DNA from: Paenibacillus kobensis NBRC 15729
GTDB lineage: Bacteria > Bacillota > Bacilli > Paenibacillales > Paenibacillaceae
Direction of reading: 5' to 3'
NCBI RefSeq assembly: GCF_004000825.1
Contig: NZ_BILZ01000039.1
Coordinates: 1 to 57,314 of the forward strand
Length of the DNA: 57,314 nucleotides
Shown here: positions 7,559 to 16,121 of the stretch, one piece after another
Position numbering within the stretch: position 1 is the stretch's first letter
Layout: each line of letters starts with the position of its first letter
Notes under the pieces: model-generated
Told to the model about the DNA's origin: nothing
The model's database searches: none
Seen by the model: the letters and a program-made list of their open reading frames with translations, nothing else
Program-made: the position numbers and the translations under genes

Positions 7559-8428
7559 ATGAAATTCAAGTTGTATACGGATGTGCATGAGTTTTACAAC
7601 GATACCTATGATGTGCTGATGCGTCACGAAGCACAAAATTTGATTCCTCTTGGCAATATCATAATCGGGCATGAAGGAAAAGACAAAACAGACTGGCGCG
7701 ACCCTGTAAATTGGCTTATGGCAACTATTTCGGATGCTAAGGGCATACAACTTACCGCCGTAATGACGCCGCCGCACCATATTACGCTTTATGCAACAGA
7801 CAACATTATTAGCCCAGGAGCTGTAGACTGTCTGATAGATGGGCTGAAGGACCGTGAAATTCCAGGTGTTATATCCGAAAAAACCTTGGCAGAGTATTTT
7901 GCCAAAGAATATACCTTGCGCAAGGGAAGAACCTTCAAAACAACCATGAGCCAACGTATATATGAACTTACGGCAGTAAACCCGGACATTAAAATGGTTG
8001 GTACCGTTCGATTGCTAGATGAAAAGGACATGCACTTCTTCCCATACTGGGCTGAAGCATTCTATGCAGCGGGGAGTTATGGCAAAACAGAAATGTCCAT
8101 CCCGCAACAAAATGCAGACCCTTACCTCTACCGAATAGCATCAAAAAAACTCTATATTTTAGAGGACAACGGGATACCCGTTTCTATGGCAGGATATACG
8201 AGGGAAATGCAAACGGCTATTGGAGTGGCCTTTGTATATACCCCTCCATATGAGCGCAGGAAGGGTTACGCTTCTTCAATTGTGGCGCAAATAAGCCAAC
8301 TAGCATTGGATAAAGGATTTACTAAGTGCGTCTTATATACGGACTTAGCAAACCCTACATCTAATAGCATCTATCAAAAGATAGGCTATACGCCAATTTG
8401 TGATTCGCTTCAGTTAAAATTTGAATAG
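7559..8428 (+). CDS. GNAT family N-acetyltransferase under T-box control
   Basis: A 289-residue protein with a C-terminal GNAT fold: VAFVYTPPYERRKGYASSIVAQISQ (acetyl-CoA pyrophosphate loop, around residues 222-246) and NPTSNSIYQKIGY, the usual beta6/alpha4 ending. The N-terminal ~140 residues, which have no GNAT motif, probably form a second, degenerate GNAT-like lobe, as in other two-domain acetyltransferases. Transfer of an acetyl group from acetyl-CoA to a small molecule or amino acid is expected. The upstream T-box means the enzyme is made when a particular tRNA is uncharged, so the substrate is probably related to that amino acid, its analogue or a toxic aminoacyl compound. The stop lies 3 bp before the convergent secA2 end. 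Confidence 0.85.
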   Translation: MKFKLYTDVHEFYNDTYDVLMRHEAQNLIPLGNIIIGHEGKDKTDWRDPVNWLMATISDAKGIQLTAVMTPPHHITLYATDNIISPGAVDCLIDGLKDREIPGVISEKTLAEYFAKEYTLRKGRTFKTTMSQRIYELTAVNPDIKMVGTVRLLDEKDMHFFPYWAEAFYAAGSYGKTEMSIPQQNADPYLYRIASKKLYILEDNGIPVSMAGYTREMQTAIGVAFVYTPPYERRKGYASSIVAQISQLALDKGFTKCVLYTDLANPTSNSIYQKIGYTPICDSLQLKFE

Positions 8429-8431
8429 TAT

Positions 8432-10714
8432 TTACGAACTTTCATGGCCAATTGCATGTTTCACTTTCCGAACCATTTTCAGAACCGCAACTTCAACCAA
8501 AGAGGTTAATCTCTGCGTATAATGATCATTTATGATATACGTCCGCGTCGAAGAAGGGCCTTTCAAGCCTAACCGCTCCCACTCGGAGGGATCGTTCGAA
8601 TCGCTGAGCCTTTCCAGCATTCTTGAAGTCTCTTTCTCGATCTTCGCTTGAATTCGTCCGAACGCCTTGATAATCCGCGCATGAAACTCGTCGATCGGAT
8701 TAAGGTCCGCAAGACTTTCCAGATGAATGCCTTCGCGAATATACGATACATAAGCAAGATGCTCAGCCCACAACTTGTCGATATAGAACAATCTGACGCG
8801 CTGTTCCGAGGGACTCATTGGCATTTCACCGGTCAGAATAGCGAGGCGGTCTTTATACAGGATGAGCCTTTGCTCCTCCACCATATCCGAATAGCGGTTC
8901 AACTCTTGGCGGATTTGGAAGTTCTGGCCCATGATCACACGCTGAACATGACCGATTTTATTGCGCAGCGCCGGTTTATCGAGCGGCTCGTCCTGTCTGA
9001 GTTTCCTGTAGGAGGAAGGGATCGCCTGGTCGATGCCGGAGCGATGCAATAGCAAATCGTCCTCTAAGCTTACAAAAAATCTGGACGCTCCCGGATCTCC
9101 TTGCCGTCCTGCGCGGCCGCGCAATTGGTTGTCGATTCGAACGCTTTCGTTCACGAGCGTACCGATGATATACAAACCGCCAAGCTCCACGACAGCATCC
9201 GCCTGCTTCGCGTCTCCGCCGCCAAGCCGTATATCCACGCCTCGTCCAGCCATATTGGTGGACACCGTCACGGCGCCAATTTCTCCCGCTCTGGCAATGA
9301 TTTCGGCTTCTTCCGAATCGTTCTTCGCGTTAAGCACATGGTAGCTAACTCCCACTTCCCTGAGCCGATCCGCCAAAATGTCTGATTCCTGGACACTCGA
9401 CGTGCCGATCAGAATCGGCCTTCCGGTCGCGTGGACAGACGCAATTTCATCGACCAGCGCTCTCAGCTTCGCTTCCTTGCGGGTATAAATCTGGTGAGGG
9501 TGATCGATGCGGATGCAAGGACGGTTGGGCGGAATTCGAACAACCTGCAGCGAATAAACATAGTCGAATTCGTCCGCCGAGGCTTGAGCGGTAGCCGTCA
9601 TTCCGCTGATGGTCGGATATAATCTCAACAAATGCTGAAGCGTGATCGTGCCGAGTATGGTGCCACCGACCTTCGAAGCAAGCCCTTCCTTCGCTTCCAA
9701 CGCGGCTTGCAGCCCTTCCGGCAAATGCCGGTTTTCCGCCACGCGTCCGGTATATTCGTCGATCAGTTCGATTCGGCCGTCGCGTACGATGTAGTCGATA
9801 TCCCGTTGTAATAGAGCATCGGCGTGGAGAGCGCAATGGATGGACGTTAACAAATGAACGTTATGGGCTTCGTATAAATTACCGCAGTTCAATAGCGACT
9901 CTACCTTGTCGGAGCCCGCTTCGGTTAAAAAGACGTTGCGCTTAAATTCATCGAAAATAAAATGCTCGTCAAGATGCAATTGCTTCGCCACATCCGCGAA
10001 CCTTGTGCCGTCCTGTCCAGCAGTTGCAGCTTCATCTGCGATTACGAGCGGAATGCGCGCCTCGTCGAGCAGCAGCGAATCCGCTTCGTCGACGATCACG
10101 TAATGAAATGCCCGATGGACGGTGTCGCCTGTGGTCATCGCAATCGAGTCGCGCAAATAATCAAAACCCGCTTCTTTGGCCGTCACGTAAGTAATGTCCG
10201 CCGAATAAGCTTGCTGTTTCTCAGCTAAGCTCATACCCGATTGAACCGCCCCTACCGATAGGCCGAGAAGCCGATAGACCGGTCCCATCCACTCCGCGTC
10301 CCTGTTCGCCAAATAATCGTTAAACGTCAGGACATGCACCCCTTTGCCCGTTATCGCGTTCAAATACGCCGGCATAACGGCCGCAAGCGTCTTCCCTTCG
10401 CCTGTCTGCATTTCAACCAATTTCCCCTCGTGAAGGGCAATGGCCGCCATCACTTGAACCTCGAAAGGCCGCATGCCAAGCGTCCGCTGCGCCGCCTCGC
10501 ACACTAATGCGTACGCATCTGTCAGCAGCTTGTCGAGCGGTGTTCCCGCCTTGGCCTCACTTTGCAGCCGTAACGATTCAGCTTTAAGCTGCTCGTCGTT
10601 CCACGCTCGCAAATCCTGTTTATTTATCGTTGCGGCTATGTCCCGATAACCATTCAGCTTGTGCAGCACTTCGCGCTCTTTCGCTCTTTGCACCAATCTG
10701 GCGATCATGTTCAT
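8432..10714 (-). CDS. secA2: accessory Sec translocase SecA2
   Basis: A 760-residue SecA-type ATPase motor, shorter than housekeeping SecA (~840) and without the C-terminal zinc-binding CxC...CH tail, which marks it as an accessory SecA2. Walker A is MQTGEGKT (about residues 102-109), the DEAD-like Walker B is VIVDEADSLLLDEAR, motif TNMAGRGVDIRLG and the arginine-finger helicase motif QLRGRAGRQGDPG are all intact. It drives export of a subset of proteins through SecYEG. It is last in a minus-strand run after a small membrane protein (gap 38 bp), a histidine kinase and a beta-lactamase-like lipoprotein, which may indicate a dedicated client. Confidence 0.9.
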   Translation of the reverse strand: MNMIARLVQRAKEREVLHKLNGYRDIAATINKQDLRAWNDEQLKAESLRLQSEAKAGTPLDKLLTDAYALVCEAAQRTLGMRPFEVQVMAAIALHEGKLVEMQTGEGKTLAAVMPAYLNAITGKGVHVLTFNDYLANRDAEWMGPVYRLLGLSVGAVQSGMSLAEKQQAYSADITYVTAKEAGFDYLRDSIAMTTGDTVHRAFHYVIVDEADSLLLDEARIPLVIADEAATAGQDGTRFADVAKQLHLDEHFIFDEFKRNVFLTEAGSDKVESLLNCGNLYEAHNVHLLTSIHCALHADALLQRDIDYIVRDGRIELIDEYTGRVAENRHLPEGLQAALEAKEGLASKVGGTILGTITLQHLLRLYPTISGMTATAQASADEFDYVYSLQVVRIPPNRPCIRIDHPHQIYTRKEAKLRALVDEIASVHATGRPILIGTSSVQESDILADRLREVGVSYHVLNAKNDSEEAEIIARAGEIGAVTVSTNMAGRGVDIRLGGGDAKQADAVVELGGLYIIGTLVNESVRIDNQLRGRAGRQGDPGASRFFVSLEDDLLLHRSGIDQAIPSSYRKLRQDEPLDKPALRNKIGHVQRVIMGQNFQIRQELNRYSDMVEEQRLILYKDRLAILTGEMPMSPSEQRVRLFYIDKLWAEHLAYVSYIREGIHLESLADLNPIDEFHARIIKAFGRIQAKIEKETSRMLERLSDSNDPSEWERLGLKGPSSTRTYIINDHYTQRLTSLVEVAVLKMVRKVKHAIGHESS

Positions 10715-10752
10715 GCGGACCTGGCCCTCCCCTCGCTACAGCTTGCTTGACC

Positions 10753-11226
10753 TCATTTCATAAATTCAACAAATCCAACACCGTAATACGCAGCTGCCGC
10801 GAAAAGAATGGTCCAAAATGCAAGGCTCGTCGTCATCCAAATGAGGATCTTTTTACGCGGGGCTTTAAAAATCATGGCGACGGCGACGGCAATCTCCGTT
10901 CCGATCAGCAGCGGACCGATGACGGCAAGACCCGGCAATCCGTACTTGACGAATACGTGATGGGCGCGTTTGCTTTTTTTGCTCTCCTGCGCCGGCTTCC
11001 CGCTGGCCATGCGTTTTCTGTTTCTCCATTCCTGCCATCTATGAAAGAGGAAAATCATGAGTACCACGGTTAGCCAATTTCCCGTAAAAGCAAGAAGCGT
11101 GGACCAAATCGGATTTAATCCAAGCGCGATGGCAAGGACAACAACCGCCGAAGACTCAATCCACGGCAGCGCCGACAACATGAACACGGCCAAGTAAGAC
11201 CATTCTTGAAGGTATTCCTCGATCAT
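10753..11226 (-). CDS. small multidrug-export-like membrane protein
   Basis: A 157-residue membrane protein with about four helices, resembling the Sm_multidrug_ex (small multi-drug export protein) family: MLSALPWIESSAVVV in TM1, a basic cytoplasmic loop (residues ~64-88) and GLPGLAVIGPLLIGTEIAVA in TM3. The family name is historical and its function is uncertain. The start ATG overlaps the stop of the upstream kinase by 4 bp (ATGA), so the two are translationally coupled. Being between a sensor kinase and secA2 may point to envelope physiology. Confidence 0.7.
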   Translation of the reverse strand: MIEEYLQEWSYLAVFMLSALPWIESSAVVVLAIALGLNPIWSTLLAFTGNWLTVVLMIFLFHRWQEWRNRKRMASGKPAQESKKSKRAHHVFVKYGLPGLAVIGPLLIGTEIAVAVAMIFKAPRKKILIWMTTSLAFWTILFAAAAYYGVGFVEFMK

Positions 11227-12545
11227 TCGTTAACCCCCTGTACTTTAGCTTCAATCCCTTTGCGCATCTCATAAGCGTTCAACACCGGAAAACGAATGGC
11301 AACCGTTGTGCCCTGTCCCACTTCGCTACTAATATGGACAGAGCCCTGATGCTGGTCAACGATCCAGCGAACGATCGATAGCCCTAAGCCCGCTCCATGA
11401 CCCCCTCTTTGTCTAGCGGAGTCCCCTTTATAAAAGCGGTTAAATACGAACGGCAGCTCGCGCTCCGGAATCCCTGCCCCATTGTCCTTAACGGTCACAA
11501 GAACGGATTTCCCCTGCCTTACGCATCCAAGGTCGATCTGTCCGTGCTCCTGCGTAAATTTCATTGCATTGTCCAGCAAAATCATGAGCATCTGTACAAG
11601 CCGGTCCTCATCTCCATGAATGAGCAATTCTGCATCTTCGACATGGAGTTGCAGCCGCAACTGCTTATATGCCATTATTGGCTCAATACTGTTTGCAAGC
11701 TCTTTAATAATTCCGTCCAATCGCACAGGCTTGCAGGAGATAACTTCCTCATTCGAATCGCCTCTTGCCAGAAGAAGCAGCCCGTCTACCATGTTGCTCA
11801 ACCTTTTCGTTTCTTTCAAAATGACGGAAATAGGGACGATTTCCTCTTCGATTGTACGGTCAGGATGGCGTAACAATAACTGCGCTTGCCCTCTAACGAC
11901 GGATAGCGGACTTCTTAACTCGTGGGAGGCATCTGCCACGAATTGCTGCTGCTTGTCCCAAGCTTTCTGAATCGGCACGAGCGCCCTTCTAGCCAATGCA
12001 TAACCCGCGATGACCGACAATAAAGCACCGACACTTATTCCGAATCCGATACTCCATAACAACCGGTTCAAATAATACGCCTCGGCCGTAATTTCCGTCA
12101 TGATCTGGACCGTCTTCAAGGGTAATTTCGACAGCTTCTCAACATCCGGTAATTGGCCCTGATAAGGTCTGCTTACGAACCGGTAGATTTTCTTGTCCAA
12201 ATGTATCGTCTCGGGTCCCATGCTATTTTGTTTCTCCCGAAGAACCGAACTTACCGAGATCAATGGCTCTTTATAATAAACGCGTCCTACTAGGTCATCG
12301 TTCGAATCCCAGTAGTAAACCACCGTGAACCGTTCCGGTTCATTCGAATCAATGCTGATGACTTGCTCCCCCGTGCTCAGGGACACCTGCCGCATGTGAT
12401 CAATATCGAACACCAGCAGACGGTCAATATCGGAATAAATCTTATAACGCGCCAGTCCGTATAAAGAACCCCCCAGCATGACGAACAACAGAAATACGAT
12501 GAAGCTGTTCCATATCGTCATTTGTACAAGTGTGCGTTTGATCAT
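11223..12545 (-). CDS. sensor histidine kinase (OmpR-partner type)
   Basis: A 440-residue membrane sensor kinase. TM1 lies at residues ~12-32, an extracytoplasmic sensor region extends to ~160, and TM2 is ~165-187. HELRSPLSVVRGQ holds the phospho-accepting histidine, LDNAMKFT is the N box, DNGAGIPE the G1 box and GAGLGLSIVRWIV the G2 box. It most likely phosphorylates the OmpR-type regulator encoded at the head of the same minus-strand run, from which it is separated by the beta-lactamase-like gene. The stimulus is unknown; the envelope-directed genes beside it suggest cell-wall or membrane stress. Confidence 0.9.
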   Translation of the reverse strand: MIKRTLVQMTIWNSFIVFLLFVMLGGSLYGLARYKIYSDIDRLLVFDIDHMRQVSLSTGEQVISIDSNEPERFTVVYYWDSNDDLVGRVYYKEPLISVSSVLREKQNSMGPETIHLDKKIYRFVSRPYQGQLPDVEKLSKLPLKTVQIMTEITAEAYYLNRLLWSIGFGISVGALLSVIAGYALARRALVPIQKAWDKQQQFVADASHELRSPLSVVRGQAQLLLRHPDRTIEEEIVPISVILKETKRLSNMVDGLLLLARGDSNEEVISCKPVRLDGIIKELANSIEPIMAYKQLRLQLHVEDAELLIHGDEDRLVQMLMILLDNAMKFTQEHGQIDLGCVRQGKSVLVTVKDNGAGIPERELPFVFNRFYKGDSARQRGGHGAGLGLSIVRWIVDQHQGSVHISSEVGQGTTVAIRFPVLNAYEMRKGIEAKVQGVNE

Positions 12546-12608
12546 GCTGGGGTTTGCTCTCCTTTGTATTGAACCGATTGGAGGTATGAATTCACTTGCT
12601 GTTCCACG

Positions 12609-14807
12609 TTACTCTTGAGAAATTTCGAACTTCGAGCCGGCATCTCCGGCGAATACGATGGTTCCTCCCGCAGGCAGCGTGATCTGATCTTTGTGTCCGA
12701 TAATACTGAAATAGGTGCATATTCCATCCGCATCATAAATAGCGAAGGACGCTTTCGAGGACATGCTTACGTTAATGCTCTTTCCCTCGTCCTCGTCGCT
12801 TATCGTATACCACTGGGCGTATCCGCTCGACGGGATCTTAACGATAGACTTCTTACCGACGTCGATGGGCTTCACGGCATCCCCGTTCATCAAGATGCTT
12901 CCACCCGTTCTCAGATACTCAACACCATTCTCCGTGAAGAACGTTAACCCGAAGAGATCGCGCCCATTGTTTCCCGGAATTTGCAATTCGGAGACGGCCG
13001 TATTCGGGCCTGTTATTCGCTTATCCAACACGTACCCCGGCAATTGTTGCGACATATTGAATTGATCGGGCGACGCCATCAAATAAACAAGCGACGTATA
13101 CTTCTGATTCAACAGATAATACTTCTTGCCGTCACGCTCCTTCCATGCCTTCATTGTCCCAGTCGGAAGATCTCGAGGCTGGAGCCTCTCGGCATTGTAC
13201 TCTGACACAGCCGTCTGCCCAAGACCAGGAACCGAAGCGTATCGGCGAATCCATAAGTAGGTACGGCCGTTCTCCTCGGTCACGAAGCTGATCATCACAT
13301 TCCCATCCAAGCTCCGGAACGTACCGTCCGCCGAATATTCGTAGATCTGAGCTGGAATATTGGGCGACTGCTCCGAAGTGATGGTCAGGACGCCACCGTC
13401 GGTAATATCGATGTTAGACGTTCCGTTGTACGCCCCATAAATTCCCGAGTACTGCAGAACGGACTCCGGCATCTCGGCCTTTACTGCCGCGCCGTATGAC
13501 TTCTCAGGCTTGAACTCGGTGATCGCCCCCTTCTCCTTCAGCGCCTGAAGCAGCATTTCGTTCGCCAGAAGCTGGTCGTACCCGCTATCCCCGCCGGAAG
13601 TGACGACAGCTGCTGCCATGTTCTGCTCGGGAAGCACAACGAGCGACGCTTTATAGAGAATCGTGTCCCCGCCTTTACTAAGCGCCTTTATCCCATATTC
13701 GCTGAAAGGATACAGATTGACACTGTCCCATCCGAGACCGTATCCGACTAGACTGTCCGCATCGTCAGGCCACAATGACGTCTTATACTCTTCATCCGCC
13801 ATAGACGCAACCGATTGGCCGGACAACACTTCCTTCGCTTTCCCCGTGAAAATTTGCGAGAATCGAACCAAATCTTCTGCCGTGGAATAGATGCCCCCCG
13901 CTCCAATCACGTTGACCGTCTGGTGGGGAAGTTGCCCTGTATAAGCAGGATAATAGAGCCCCGCCATCTCGGCTGCGTTCGGGGAATCGAGCGGCGTCTC
14001 CGTATTAGCCATACCGAGAGGCTCCGTAATATACTTATGGATGTAAGAGGTGAAATCCATGCCGCTGACACGCTCAACCAGAATCTCGGCCAGCGTAAAT
14101 CCGTCATTGCAGTAAACCGAGTAAGCGCCCGGGTCCGCCTTCAAAGTCTGTCCGGCCAGCTGCTTCAGCAGCGTGTCGTGGACGTAAGTATCATTGTCTT
14201 CGAATAAAAAAGCGTCCGTAAACGACGATCCGTTCAGACCGGAAGAATGATTCAGCAGCATGCGAGGCGTAATTTGCTTATAGCGTTCATCTTTCATCGT
14301 AAACTCGGGGATATATTGGACGATCGGCATATCGATATCGATTTTCCCTTGGTCGACCAGCTGCATGACGGCAACCGTGGTAAACATTTTACTCGTCGAT
14401 CCGATCCCGTACATCGTCTCTTTCGTGAGCGGCGTTTGTCCCTGCTCATCATTCTTGCCGGATTGGCCGGATACGACGATGCTGCCATGATCGATGATGG
14501 CGTACTGCACGCTGTTCGTGCCGTATCTTGTCGTGAGGAGAGCCGCCTTCTCCTGGGCATCCTTCCGGGTTGCTTCGTAGGTGATCAAAGCCTTGCTCGA
14601 AGACGAGTCCGATGCTGCCGTCGAGCCGTTGATCGAAGCATCGCTTGACCCGGTCGCCTCGGATGCATCCAGCGCAACCGAAGTATGCTGCGCCTCTGTC
14701 GTTGCAGGATTGTCATCGCAGGAGGTCAGCAGCAGACAGGAAGATAGGGCAACTCCCATGAAGAAGGTCAACCGAGTATTCTGAAATATCTGTCTTAGAA
14801 GGCTCAT
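12609..14807 (-). CDS. PBP/beta-lactamase-like serine hydrolase lipoprotein
   Basis: A 732-residue exported lipoprotein. The signal peptide ends in the lipobox LLTSC with Cys30, followed by a Ser/Thr-rich linker to residue ~75. The class C beta-lactamase/PBP4-like catalytic domain spans about 80-430 with STSK (137-140), YCN (232-234) and a KGG motif near residue 375. The remaining ~300 residues form a beta-rich C-terminal region of unknown role. Substrate could be peptidoglycan peptides, D-amino acid peptides or esters. Its position between response regulator and kinase of one two-component system suggests that it is either the regulated output or part of sensing at the cell surface. Confidence 0.85.
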   Translation of the reverse strand: MSLLRQIFQNTRLTFFMGVALSSCLLLTSCDDNPATTEAQHTSVALDASEATGSSDASINGSTAASDSSSSKALITYEATRKDAQEKAALLTTRYGTNSVQYAIIDHGSIVVSGQSGKNDEQGQTPLTKETMYGIGSTSKMFTTVAVMQLVDQGKIDIDMPIVQYIPEFTMKDERYKQITPRMLLNHSSGLNGSSFTDAFLFEDNDTYVHDTLLKQLAGQTLKADPGAYSVYCNDGFTLAEILVERVSGMDFTSYIHKYITEPLGMANTETPLDSPNAAEMAGLYYPAYTGQLPHQTVNVIGAGGIYSTAEDLVRFSQIFTGKAKEVLSGQSVASMADEEYKTSLWPDDADSLVGYGLGWDSVNLYPFSEYGIKALSKGGDTILYKASLVVLPEQNMAAAVVTSGGDSGYDQLLANEMLLQALKEKGAITEFKPEKSYGAAVKAEMPESVLQYSGIYGAYNGTSNIDITDGGVLTITSEQSPNIPAQIYEYSADGTFRSLDGNVMISFVTEENGRTYLWIRRYASVPGLGQTAVSEYNAERLQPRDLPTGTMKAWKERDGKKYYLLNQKYTSLVYLMASPDQFNMSQQLPGYVLDKRITGPNTAVSELQIPGNNGRDLFGLTFFTENGVEYLRTGGSILMNGDAVKPIDVGKKSIVKIPSSGYAQWYTISDEDEGKSINVSMSSKASFAIYDADGICTYFSIIGHKDQITLPAGGTIVFAGDAGSKFEISQE

Positions 14808-14873
14808 GAATTGTATCCCCCTTATTTATTGATTAAGGAGAATATAATGAGTGAACCTTAGATTTTCCTTTGA

Positions 14874-15545
14874 CTACATTTTGAGCTTGTACCCCAAGCC
14901 CCTTACCGTTTGGATCAATTGATCCGCCTGCCAGGAGGACAGCTTCTTCCGGAGATAATGGACATAAAGCTCGACGATGCCGATTCCCGCTTCCGAGTCG
15001 AGCCCCCAAATCCGGTTATAGATTTGCTCCTTTGTTACAATCTGCTCTTTATTCATAAGCAAGTACTCAAGCAGCTCATATTCTTTTTCCGTTAGAGTCA
15101 GCTCTTCCCCCTTAACGGTTACCACCCGATTTCTGGCTTGAATGGCGATCGGCCCGTAGTTAATCTGCTCTTCTTGATTAATCTTGCCATAGCGGCGCAG
15201 CAGCACTTTGACTCGAACGATCAGCTCAGGGACCTCGAACGGCTTCACCACATAATCGTCCGCTCCGATCGTCAGCCCCTTTACCCGGTCGCTCAACCCG
15301 TCTTTGGCCGTCAGACAGAGGATTGGTGTCTCCACTCCTAGCTTCCTAGTCTCTTGGATAAACGTGAATCCATCAACCTTAGGCAGCATAATATCCAAAA
15401 TAATCAGATCGAACTCGCCGTACATGGCGTGATGCAGGCCCTCTTCTCCGTTATGGCATTCCATAACCTCGTACCCTTCATCCCGCATAACCCTTGCAAT
15501 CGTATATGAAATCGCAATATCGTCCTCAACGATTAATAGCTTCAT
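14874..15545 (-). CDS. OmpR-family response regulator
   Basis: A 223-residue regulator. The receiver domain (residues 1-~115) has the acidic pocket VEDD, the phospho-acceptor in LILDIMLPKVDG, and KPF. The C-terminal winged helix has LTEKEYELLEYLLMNKEQIVTKEQIYNRIWG. The start at 15545 (MKLLIVEDD) is preceded by GGAGGA five bases upstream; the reading frame continues 65 codons further upstream, but that part lacks family similarity. It heads the minus-strand run with a beta-lactamase-like lipoprotein, its probable kinase, a small membrane protein and secA2. Confidence 0.92.
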   Translation of the reverse strand: MKLLIVEDDIAISYTIARVMRDEGYEVMECHNGEEGLHHAMYGEFDLIILDIMLPKVDGFTFIQETRKLGVETPILCLTAKDGLSDRVKGLTIGADDYVVKPFEVPELIVRVKVLLRRYGKINQEEQINYGPIAIQARNRVVTVKGEELTLTEKEYELLEYLLMNKEQIVTKEQIYNRIWGLDSEAGIGIVELYVHYLRKKLSSWQADQLIQTVRGLGYKLKM

Positions 15546-15668
15546 AAGTTCCTCCATGGATGAACGAATATGAGGATAGGTTAACATATTAGGATTTATT
15601 TGTGAGCCACTCGATAGAAATATTCCCAGCATACCCTTACTTTCAGGTATCGTTTGTTGAGTTCGAAC

Positions 15669-15707
15669 ATAAAAACATCGCCAAGGCGATAAGCCGCCTG
15701 GCGATGT
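15669..15707. terminator. hairpin with ACATCGCC/GGCGATGT arms
   Basis: AAAACATCGCC...GGCGATGTTTT with an inner pair of GGCG/CGCC. T-runs exist on the minus strand (TTTTTATG), so it most likely ends the small minus-strand frame at 15733-15857. The same arms reappear near 29104; see the findings. Confidence 0.65.
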
Positions 15708-15732
15708 TTTCAACATTTGCGGAAGATGCCTT

Positions 15733-15857
15733 TCAGACAAAAAGCGTAACCATTAAAAACAGAAGAACGATGATTCCGAACACGATGGCCAACGCTTTCC
15801 ATTTCGATGTATTCGTAGTCGAAAAATATTTCGTTCACTGTCCCGATTCAATCGCAT
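15733..15857 (-). pseudogene. small membrane protein, frameshifted
   Basis: On the minus strand an ATG at 15857 has AAAGGTAG five bases upstream and opens a frame starting MRLNRDSER. After a run of three A (complement of 15829-15831) the sequence continues in another frame as YFSTTNTSKWK, then one strong transmembrane helix (ALAIVFGIIVLLFLMVTLFV), then a stop at 15733. One extra A would join both parts into a 41-residue single-pass protein. Either the gene is mutated or the homopolymer was misread. A terminator follows 26 bases after the stop, which supports a real transcript. The family is unknown. Confidence 0.5.
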
Positions 15858-16121
15858 TCAACTACCTTTCTCGTAGATATTGATTATTTTTTACAATCTT
15901 CTACAAATTGCATGTTTTTCCTGCTTATTAATTGCTCATTCGTTATCGGGACATCGTGTGTCACGTGATTCAGCCCGATTCTCCTCAGCAATCTCCGTTG
16001 ATTGGGGCTATCTAAGAAACTTCTTTCTACCCGCGACTTTCGTAAAGAATTTGTTTCAATCTATGTACAGAAGTTGTAATATTACACCAATGGTTATCAA
16101 TATTTAAGTAGGTGCCGGTTA

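Noticed and set aside
8432-10714. Several long plus-strand frames opposite secA2
   Set aside because: They are arginine/serine-rich antisense shadows of a clear SecA2 frame, without ribosome binding sites.
15602-15883. 93-codon plus-strand frame
   Set aside because: It crosses a terminator hairpin and overlaps the better supported frameshifted membrane protein on the other strand.
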